Shown: piece after piece, positions 55,428-64,000 of the stretch
How the letters are laid out: every line of letters starts with the position of its first letter
Numbering within the stretch: position 1 is the first letter of the stretch
Assembly: GCA_963576735.1 (NCBI GenBank)
Contig: OY755170.1
Location: forward strand, 20,320,875-20,384,874
Direction: 5' to 3'
Origin: Bedellia somnulentella
Lineage: Eukaryota; Arthropoda; Insecta; Lepidoptera; Bedelliidae
Length of the DNA: 64,000 nucleotides
Made by a program: the position numbers and the translations under genes
Notes under the pieces: model-generated
The model's input: only the letters and a program-made list of their open reading frames with translations
Told to the model about the DNA's origin: nothing
The model's database searches: none

Positions 55428-56713
55428 CGAGGGGCATGCCAAAAGAAACTAGATACTCAAAAATTATAAATTTGATTCTTTATTACAAGTATCGATCTTT
55501 TCAAAGTATTCACCCTGAGCTCGTATATACTTTTCCATACGTCTGAACCAATTAGAAAGTGTGTGACCACTCTTCTTTAAATACCTAAGAAATCTCGAAA
55601 CTATAGGCAACCAGCGCATCTTCTTTGCTTTCAAACCTCTTCCCCTTTAGTTTTTCTTTGATTTTTTGAAACAAATAAAAAACACAACACAATAACAAAC
55701 ACAATTGACACATTTTTCGAGATGAAAAAGTCTAATGTTCTGGCAGACGTGTGCGGCGCCGCATTGTCGTGGTGCCAGAGAAGGTGCCGGATTCCTGACT
55801 TCGGTCGCTTGTCACACCAAGCTGATATTACTGTTGGAGCACAAACTGTCACATACCATTCGGAGTTCATCGTTTTTTCATTCTCTAGCACAACAGTAGC
55901 AATATGACCCGTTTTGCAGATAAACGAGGCGACCATTTGTTTCTGTATGCTTCGTGCACGGCGACATTTCGTTGGAGTTGGATCGTCTTCAAAGCACCAT
56001 ACAGTCGACTGTCGCTTTGATTCGGGATCATAGTTACATAGCCATGTTTCGTCACCAGTCAGTATATCATATACGTTTTTTTCTCGCCTCCGTTGAATTT
56101 ATCTATCATAAATAGGCACCAATCCAGCCGACGGTCTTTCTGCTCATCGGTAAGTTTGTACGGCACTCATCTCGAACAACGTTTACGGAGAGAAAGGTGG
56201 TGGTGAATTATGGATTGCATTGCTGCTGATCCAATTCCTAGTTCTCGCTCTAGCTTTACATATGTAATTCGTCGGTTTTCGCGAATAAGTTTTTCGACTG
56301 CATGAACGTTTTCTTACGTGACCGCGGTTGGCGGCCGTCCTGTCTTCGCTTCATCTTCGAAACATTCCCGTCCTCTTTCCAATTCAGCAAACCAATTGAA
56401 TACTGTTGCTCGGGAACAAGCAGACTCACCAAAAGTAGAAGCAAAAAATTCAAAACATTCTTGAGGCTTTAAAACTTTCTTAAAGTCATAATGAATCATA
56501 GCGCGAAAATCACATCGACTGAGCTCTATTGTTGCAAGTGAATTCCCGCCAGACTCTCGGAAAAATGATGCTCATTCAAATAAAAAATAAATAAAAGAAG
56601 TGTGTTCTATATTGAAATATGTCAATAAAAAACCAGCCTATAAGGTGGTGTATAGCTTGCCAGTGTCAATTAAATAAGAAAAGAGTATCTAACTTCTATT
56701 GGCATGCCCCTCG
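55428..56713 (-). mobile_element. Mariner-family DNA transposon, near full length, inactive
   Basis: The 31-bp terminal inverted repeats (55428-55458 and 56683-56713) begin CGAGGGGCATGCC and differ at three positions. TA dinucleotides flank both ends (55426-55427, 56714-56715), the mariner target duplication. At 1,286 bp it has normal mariner size. The transposase reads on the minus strand and is broken. Confidence 0.92.
55470..56520 (-). pseudogene. Mariner transposase pseudogene lacking the third catalytic region
   Basis: The N-terminal helix-turn-helix region reads MIHYDFKKVLKPQECFEFF and SRATVFNWFAELERGRECFE. Next comes a TAA stop after PPTAVT, then RRITYVKLERELGIGSAAMQ, a TGA, and LTDEQKDRRLDWC. 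A one-base insertion in an A run precedes LTGDETWLCNYDPE (first catalytic D). HHDNAAPHTSARTLDFF carries the second D. The YSPDLAPxDFFLF-type segment with the third D is absent, replaced by unrelated frame. The C-terminal remnant WFRRMEKYIRAQGEYFEKID is present. It cannot encode an active enzyme. Confidence 0.88.
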
Positions 56714-56756
56714 TATTCATATTCCCGTGGGCGTTGTAATAGATATAAAGAACATT

Positions 56757-56826
56757 GAGACTTTTTAAGTGATTATTGGGCGATGCCGTGGGAGACCCAT
56801 TTGACTACCTTTTCCCCATTCATTCG
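56757..56826 (+). mobile_element. SINE-B internal fragment
   Basis: GGGCGATGCCGTGGGAGACC, then CTACCTTTTCCCCATTCA, just outside the right end of the mariner. Confidence 0.55.
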
Positions 56827-57547
56827 TTTCGTGTCAATTCACGTAGCCCACGAGATTTAATAATGATTATAAATTGTTGGGTTTTGAATCAATCATCAAC
56901 AATTATTGTTCAAAACCCAACAAACAGTTTTACTGAAATTCAAATCCGCAGAGAAGCATAATAGCGGATATTTTATGCAATAAAATAATTAACTTTGATA
57001 TCAGAATAATGACAAAATCATAGATAAATAAACAACAACCTACCAGGTAAGCAAAGTACTTATGCTTCAACAAAACTGGAGAACAAACATTAGGAAAAAC
57101 GGTTTTAAGAAATATTTATGAGGAAAACAGACGGAAAACATAAAATTGGAACCATGCAAACGAAAACTGTTTACAAGTAAAGAGACAGATTCTTTTGACT
57201 GTTTTGTGGTATTCAATAGCATTACTTCCATTATTTTACCACCATACATTTTTTTATTGCATATTGTCTTGTTTATTTTATTATCGATAAATAATACATC
57301 CATTTACTTTAGACTTCATAGTTTTATAGCAAATTTCTATAATATTCAATGTTGTCACCATCACGAAATCGGTAAGAAATATGTTGCCTAGTTTTAAAAC
57401 TCACTCTGAGAAGTATTAGTTGCAAAAATCAAAGATCTTACTAAAAGAAAGGGGCACATGAATATAATTTTGAATATAGTTTCTAGTATAACTGGACAAC
57501 CAGACAGCGTTTCATTCACACAGTGAGTGACATGCATATGCAAAATT

Positions 57548-57623
57548 AAATTGGCATTGCATTGTTTCCTTTATTTTTTAGAAAATTTATACGCTGTCAT
57601 ATTCCGAATAAAATTAAATAAAT
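57548..57623 (+). mobile_element. 3'-end fragment of the Jockey/CR1-group LINE
   Basis: AATTGGCATTGCATTGTTTC and ATACGCTGTCATATTCCGAA followed by TAAAATTAAATAAATG match the 3' terminus of the 52-54 kb element with a few changes. Confidence 0.75.
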
Positions 57624-58109
57624 GAAAAGTGAAAAATAATTTCCATAATTATCTAAAAATATCAATGAAAAAAATTTGTAATTGTGGAAAAGCGTAGGGC
57701 GCACTGTCTGTCTGTCTATCGAACAAGAAAGCATTTTTTTGTTCTCATAAGCTATTTTAACGTCAGGAACAACTTTATTGAATAAACCTCAAAAAGTGTG
57801 TAAATTAATTGTTCCACGTTATATTTCAGTTTTATCGTGAATTGGAATCATGTTACTGTTTTCCGGTGTTAATCTGGATTAGTTGGTTTGTCTGAGTATT
57901 CATGTAAAAACACGTACGAGGCTTTAAACGCTTTTGTCATGAATAAAGAGCAAATCCGAACAGAAAAGCACGTTCATTTACACACATCGCGGGAAACCGA
58001 TGGACTAGGGCAGCACAAGACCGATCGTTGTAGAACCTATAAGAAATGTTTGAACGACCATTCAATCACAAATTATTACAATTATCCATAAATACACACT
58101 AAATTAACT

Positions 58110-58333
58110 GACGGATCCAAATCCTGAGAAGGAGTAGCCAGAGCTATAGAATAAGAAAAAAAACGTCCTCTATTGGAAGTTAAAAAAAATAAAAATAAAG
58201 GTTTTTGGTGATAGGCTTCCTACCGCATCTAAACCGCCCAAAATTCACTTAAACAGCCCCAATACCCTTAGTTGCCTGTTGCAAACACCCACAGGAAGAA
58301 ATGGGGTAGTGCTATGCTAAGCGGACACTACAC
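58110..58333 (-). mobile_element. SINE-B decayed copy
   Basis: GACGGATCCAAATCCTGAGA, GTTTTTGGTGATAGGCTTCC, ending CTAAGCGGACACTACACAAC. Confidence 0.7.
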
Positions 58334-58751
58334 AACTTTTTACATATAGAATATTAAGTAGAATAATGTAGTTTATTAGGTTGCGTTTAAATTTGGGATT
58401 ATAAGATGTGGTTAGAAAACCAGCAGACAAACGAAGAAGACTAATAAAGCTTTATTTTTTAACAGATGCTCGTGAGTAATGACGAAGGAAACTGGTTGGT
58501 TATTATAAAGAAAAAGCTGAGTCCAATAAAAATTGCATGTGTTCTTATATTTATTATTTTGTTAACGGCCATTATTTTAAGTATTGCTCACACAGCATGA
58601 AAATAGTATAAATTTGATTGTAATGTATACTTTACTTTTATTATTAAACCGTTTTCATTAGTGTTTTATTATCAGGTTCGAGTAAATTGAATATATGATT
58701 AAATAAGATTCAATAGCTTACAAGTTTATTTAGTATGTAATGATAGCTCAT

Positions 58752-58950
58752 CCACCGTGTTAGCTTAGTAGATAGGCCATCCACCTATCTTGCATACTGG
58801 CGTTGTGGGTTCAAATCCCGGGTCGAGTTTTCACAAATTTATCTTTTCTAAAGTTACATGTGAGGTTAATTTATAATGGTTGTTAACGCCGAGGGAAAAT
58901 ATGGGAGAAAACCAACATGGCTAAGTTGTAAGTAGCACTTGTTGTGCTTG
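58752..58950 (+). mobile_element. SINE-A diverged copy, 5' half
   Basis: A box TTAGCTTAGTAGATAGG, B box GGGTTCAAATCCCGG, then ACATGTGAGGTTAATTTATA and AACATGGCTAAGTTGTAAG. It stops before the 3' half. Confidence 0.7.
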
Positions 58951-58984
58951 TCACTTACTGCCAATCACTACTATATACATATAT

Positions 58985-59215
58985 ATACTCACGGCCTTAA
59001 ATCCCAAAACGGGGTAGCCAGAGCTTCGGAGCTAGAAACTCCTCAGCCACATTGGAAACTTGACAGGGGACAAAATGGTAGGAATAAAGTATCGTTGGTG
59101 ATGGGTCTCCAAAACCACTTAAAAAGCCCCATACCTTTCCTTAGTCGCCTCTGAAGACACCCGTTGATAGAAAGGGGTTTCTCATTCTTGTCATTCTAAG
59201 CCGGCACTACACGGC
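58985..59215 (-). mobile_element. SINE-B copy, ACACGGC subtype
   Basis: ACTCACGGCCTTAAATCCCA to CTAAGCCGGCACTACACGGC; a small deletion removes the GCATCGCCC segment. Confidence 0.8.
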
Positions 59216-60677
59216 GTACTATTATATCTATGATAAAAGCCATTAGCGTCACATAAGGTCTGGTCTAGCCGGCGCTATGGAAATATATCGGTGGATACTC
59301 AAGTAACAACGCCTTTGCAATAATTGTAGCAATGTCGCAGAAACACACATTAATAATTTACATTTATATCTACGCCTATGAAATAAAACGGTGTTACAAT
59401 AATTCTTTTTCGCTCCTGTCCAAGCAGATATTTTAGCGTTTATCATCATACCATACTCTTTTATCACTTTTATCAGGGCCAGCTTTATATGACGAGCTCA
59501 GCCATCATTTTCTATCCACGTCATACTTTCATCCACATCACTCTCCTTCATATTATATTCCTTCACACAATCCATCCAGAATTTCTTGGTCAATCCCTTC
59601 TATTTCTACCCTCTGGATACGAATTCAACTTTTTCTTTACCATATGCTCCTCCTCTTGGATCTGTTTTAAAGGCCATTTACAGATTGATTTCTATATAAT
59701 ACAGATATGTTTGAACGAATATTGTTTTTTAAAAGTAGGATGGTTTATGGTTTAAATACAATATAAATATGAAATAATGTAACATTAAAAAGACGGTCAA
59801 AACTATATGTAGCCTGAGAACTCTAGGTTTCGTATGTTACTTGACGACCCAGTTTTCCAATAGTTAGAAAATACTTCTGGACCTGGATGTTGCCTGTTCA
59901 CAGTTGAACGCAACACGAATGAAACTACATTTTTTAACTAAGGATACTCATAAAATTCTCACATACGTATGAATTTTACGTATACAATTTTGTTACTTTT
60001 GTGTATTATAATTAGCACTGTGCAATATTGAGTTTAAAAATGATGTCACTTAGTTCATGACCCAAATAAGAGATGATATATTGATTTGTAGCGTCCAAAT
60101 AACAGCAATCACATTTTTATTATTAAATGGTTTTATTCTAAATTATGTGATTTAATTTAAACCCCTTTCCTGTCCACAAACTATATAGAGATTTGTTCCT
60201 GTCAACCGTTATACTCAAAGAGTAGAAAACAATGTACTACAAACAATTGAAATCCGAAATGGTCGCCGCTGGAAAGTGGCTGATAAATTTGTTTTATTTT
60301 AAAAATCCACCTAAATGGGTATCTAGTAAAAGGGCTTGATTTATAGTACAATTATTTAGAATGCACTGTACAAATGATACTAAATAAGAACTAAAAACTA
60401 GAAAAAAAAGATGTGAATAAACTTTTTTTGGTCAACCAGTTTTATATTAAACATACGTTGTAGTAGTGTTTAAGGTAAATGTACTAAAAGCTAAAAAATA
60501 ATAAAATAGATACAATGATGGTCATTATAAACATAGGCGTAGACTAGGCTTAAGATAATAACGCAGCTATCCCACCGGCAACGATGGACAAGTGCTTAAT
60601 AGTGCTAGAATGTGGAATTAAGCTAGCGAGCTCAACCATAAGCGAATTTTATAGATTCATAGTGCGGAGCAAGTGTT
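59216..60677. other. No gene seen
   Basis: Ordinary AT-rich sequence; short frames on both strands have no recognisable product. Confidence 0.5.
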
Positions 60678-61600
60678 TTTAACCGACTTCAAAAAAAGGA
60701 GTGTTCTCAATTCGACCGTATTTTTTATTTTTTTCATTATTGTTCGCTGATTACTTCGCCATTTGTGAACCGATTTTGATTATTATTTTTATTCGAAAGA
60801 AGATACTCCCGGATTGGTACCACGATGAGAATATCAGGGTCTGATGATGGGATCCTGGAGAAATCAAGGGGAACCCTCAAATTTTATAGGCAAATGTACC
60901 GTGTTTTACATATTTTCTGAGCTTATATTGGCGTTTGCTTCTGAAAATCATATTGTTATGCTGCTGAGCTGATGATGGAAGGTGCGGGTCCTCAACCACT
61001 AGGTATTAGGAAGCAGTTCTTTCCACATTCTATATAGATTTATACTCCTCTTCGTAGCGTTTATGAAGAGAAGTACAGGTTCACTAAACATTTCTTTTGT
61101 TATGTTATTGTTACCGAGAAAGTACCATGAGACCAGGATCTGATGATGGCATCCCATGAAATCGAGGGGACTGTCGAAACTCACAATCATGTGACAGTGT
61201 GTTTGTTCAAAACGCCGATAGGTCTGCCCTGTATAACGTGAGAACACTGTCCAAGCAAATCGTGGGTACTCTGAACAAAACAGGTGACAATGTCACTTGA
61301 TATTCAGAAGTATTACTACCTCTGCTAATCCCTTCGGGGAAATTCGGCGTGAACGTTTGAGTCTTTCTTGAGATGCAGAATTACAGACCATCGCCTTTCG
61401 AGGGATTTCAAGAACAATGTAAAGTTACATATGGTTGAGCCTATTTAATATCGTACAGTAATAGAAATACCGGAAATACGAAGAATAATACAGTAACCGT
61501 CGCTTCCCCCTCCGAGAGGCATCTTTGCCAGGTCTACCCATCTCTAAAACTTGTAAAATAAAATAATTTTTAACAAAAAGAAAACCGACTTTATAGTTGG
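60678..61600. mobile_element. Interspersed repeat starting AACCGACTTC, split by a SINE
   Basis: AACCGACTTCAAAAAAAGGA with AATTCGACCGTATTTTTT is a start seen in dispersed insect repeats (recall). A similar AAAACCGACTT recurs near 61580. Two GATCTGATGATGG-like motifs occur inside. A SINE-A fragment interrupts it at 61188-61366. No ORF; class unassigned. Confidence 0.45.
61188..61366 (+). mobile_element. SINE-A 3' half inserted in another repeat
   Basis: CATGTGACAGTGTGTTTGTT through CAAATCGTGGGTACTCTGAA to CGGGGAAATTCGGCGTGAAC matches SINE-A without its head; it interrupts the 60.7-61.6 kb repeat. Confidence 0.75.
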
Positions 61601-63706
61601 AAAAACAACCGAAAATAAACAATCTAGTACTAAAAAGTACGAAATAATTGAACATGAGTACTGAGATTAATACCTTAGCAAGTTAGTATATACTTATGAT
61701 TGATTGATGGATGAATTTCTTATATTCCTTTTTGTAGTTGTTATATCAGTCAGTCGCATCAAGTTTTAAATTTCTAGATACAGTATATTTAAAGATCAAA
61801 AATCTGTATACTATATTTCAATCCCTTAGGGGGTGAGTTCCAAAAAACCTTTTTAATTGTTCATAAGAATAATGAAACAAACCATTTTGTACCAAGTTTC
61901 TATGTTCAAAAATGAGAATACCTTTAGTAAGGATGGAAAGCGACCCGGTGCTGCCCCCTACACTGACTGTTGGTGATGTGTGAGATATTGCAGCCAATCA
62001 GTCATCGGTCAATGGATGGCGGTGCTAAATTAAAATTGAGATATGTGCTATTATTTACAAACTATGCATTCTGAGGCTTAAACATAATATTAATTTATGC
62101 GTAAATATAGCATAGTATATCTATGGGAATATTAGTTTAAAATAGTTAAAAAAATAAAAGTTATAAACATATTCTCAGATCTACCAAATGAATACGCAAA
62201 ATTCATACAATATACTTTCAATTATCTTTATTCATACATATTCGCATAGTTGAATGTGAAAGAGAAGGAATAGTGCTTCCTATTTTTTAGCTTACACAAA
62301 AGCAAAAAAAAATGCAAAAATCTTCAAAAGTCTTCCGTTCGATTAGGATTAACCAAACGGTATACCGCTACGCCACGAAGACACTAACATCTTTAAACAG
62401 TGTTGACTTCAAAATTTTGATAAGCTATATATCTAGTAGTCATACTATTAATTGACAAACTATTACATGGACATTTATTTTGATGAAAATGGATGAAACC
62501 CTTATTTTTCCAAAAAGACTATTAATGAAGAGTCTGATAAAGTCGTTCGATTAAAAAATGAATCGTGTAAATATGGGGAGCCATATAAAAGTTATGAATG
62601 TTTTTAATGTTAATTATTTTAAGACATTGCAGTGCCCATGCAGGGCTCATGTTACGGCTACTTCTATAAATTGTACCACCAATGTATACCACATGAAGCA
62701 ATAAACAAATATGAATATGAATATGAAATGTTCCTGTAAGAAACCTTGCGAAATCTGGGATAAATAACATCCTATATCGACGCCTTACTGCCAAAACCAA
62801 CTATCTGCATGATTTGTTGTTTCGAGAAAACTTAAGTTAAAGGTTTCTTTGACGTTAACTAAATAGCTTAAGTGATTACGCGTGTTATGTTTGCTTTTTT
62901 ATTTGAGTTATATATTCATTAATAGGCTAATTTAATTTAAATAACTCTATTATGATGCCAAGTAGGTGAAATTCATAGTTAAACTGAGAAGAGCATGCAT
63001 ATAAGTGGTTCTGCCTGTAGAAAGTAAATTTTGATAATTTGTGTTCTAATTGGTTTATACTGCCGTAGTGAATTGTTAAAGTTGTATTCTTCTTAGTTTA
63101 TTACAAATTGATATTTTATAACTTATTTAAAGTTAACAGAATTAGAGTATGATGATTTATCTATAATTTACCTGTCACATACATGGTTTTGCTTGTAGAA
63201 TATTATTTAGATTCACTTTTAAGTGCACAATAGTTCATAGTAAAACACAAAAATTTATAAACATACTAAAATAGTACAAAAATTCTTAAAGTGTAACACC
63301 AATCAGTATGAATTTGACCACGTATGATATCCGTAGCCTTTGGATGGTGTTTCAGAACTTATTTATCAATTTTCAAACTTTGGTGGTGAAAAACTAAAGG
63401 TTAAATTACGCATGTTAATTTCACAATTACGGTCGAGGGCTGTGATAAATTTTAATACAATAACAATTAAATAAAAGCACTTTATGCGTATTTTAATAAT
63501 ATTTAATCATATTAATCATTTTTCTAACTTTCAACAAAAGAATCATTTTTTTTATTTATTTTATAATCAATCTCAAATTACAACTATGATACCATTTATA
63601 TTTATTTGACTCAACAGTTTTTTAGTTCAAACGATTATTTTAAGTAGGACTCTCTAACAATTAATAATTAAAACGAGTAAATTTTGATTGAGCATTACTA
63701 CCATAA
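61601..63706. other. No gene seen except a SINE-head scrap
   Basis: AT-rich. TTTATT near 63600 would serve as an AATAAA signal for the minus-strand ORF that ends at 63707. Confidence 0.5.
62332..62386 (-). repeat. tRNA-like SINE head fragment
   Basis: The minus strand reads GTCTTCGTGGCGTAGCGGTA (A-box-like), then AATCCTAATCGAACGG (degenerate B box). Confidence 0.4.
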
Positions 63707-64000
63707 TCAATCTTCATCACTACTACTCTCTTCGACAGCAACGTCCGAAACCAGATCTATTATGTCATTTTTACATTTTAAAGATTAATACCACCCATGA
63801 TACTCTTCTGGAATCACACCCTTTTCGCATAGACTCGATAAGTCTTTTTTCTTTGCTGCACTTATGCTTAGTGTTTGGTCGTAAAGTGGTTTAAGTACCG
63901 GCAATATGACAACTTCTTCTGCAGTTGTCACAGATTCTACAGAGTTTGGTTTTAAACGTCGGGTAGTTCGTACGGCACGATGATGGGTAGTTGTAGTAGT
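63707..64000 (-). pseudogene. C-terminal part of an unrecognised, probably transposon-borne ORF, with in-frame stop
   Basis: From the window edge the minus strand reads HHRAVRTTRRLKPNS, TTAEEVVILPVLKPLYDQTL, SISAAKKKDLSSLCEKGVIP, EEYHGWY, then TAA (63785-63787). The same frame continues without break as SLKCKNDIIDLVSDVAVEES, then SSDED, to TGA (63707-63709). The acidic tail after the TAA suggests that the TAA is a nonsense change. The KKKDLxSLCxKGVIPxEYHxxY pattern resembles ends of ORFs found in insect transposons (recall only). It is incomplete here. Confidence 0.55.

Overview
This 64 kb window is AT-rich, repeat-dense eukaryotic DNA, most likely from a lepidopteran insect. The evidence is one spliced gene with GT-AG introns encoding an UNC-93-family membrane protein close to the insect UNC93-like (CG4928) type, many tRNA-derived SINEs, 5'-truncated RTE-type LINEs, a mariner relic and short inverted-repeat transposons. 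Nothing bacterial is present. The only confident protein-coding host gene is the UNC93-like gene on the + strand, with coding exons at 37571-38237, 39744-39969, 42297-42462, 43130-43397, 47445-47641 and 48563-48685. All splice sites are canonical, the phases are consistent, and the product is 548 residues.

Layout. 1-37.5 kb has no confident gene: it holds SINE and short-transposon copies in AT-rich DNA, plus a candidate 62-codon small ORF at 15826-16014 and weak candidates for distant 5' exons. 37.5-48.7 kb is the UNC93-like gene. Its introns carry a fresh 5'-truncated RTE LINE (intron 1), a tail-to-tail SINE pair (intron 2), a 300-bp tandem array of tRNA-like units with an inverted copy and an assembly gap (intron 4), and SINE/LINE fragments (intron 5). 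48.7-50.75 kb is probable 3' UTR. 51-57 kb is a transposon graveyard: an RTE LINE fragment fused to a short LTR element, a Jockey/CR1-like LINE inserted in a palindromic element, and a near-complete but dead mariner. 57-64 kb is more repeats, ending with the C-terminal part of an unrecognised ORF that runs off the window on the minus strand.

The repeats form recognisable families. SINE-A (about 370 bp, tRNA head, TTATG tail) has three near-full copies. SINE-B (about 240 bp, at least 18 copies) ends in the same sequence as the RTE LINE, suggesting the LINE mobilises it. The most unusual structure is the intron-4 array. Each 300-bp unit contains a 72-nt tRNA-like sequence with intact A and B boxes and a following T run, enclosed by inverted arms, but its anticodon arm cannot fold normally. 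The whole array is bounded by a 14-bp direct repeat that looks like a target-site duplication.

All calls come from reading the sequence; no database search was possible.
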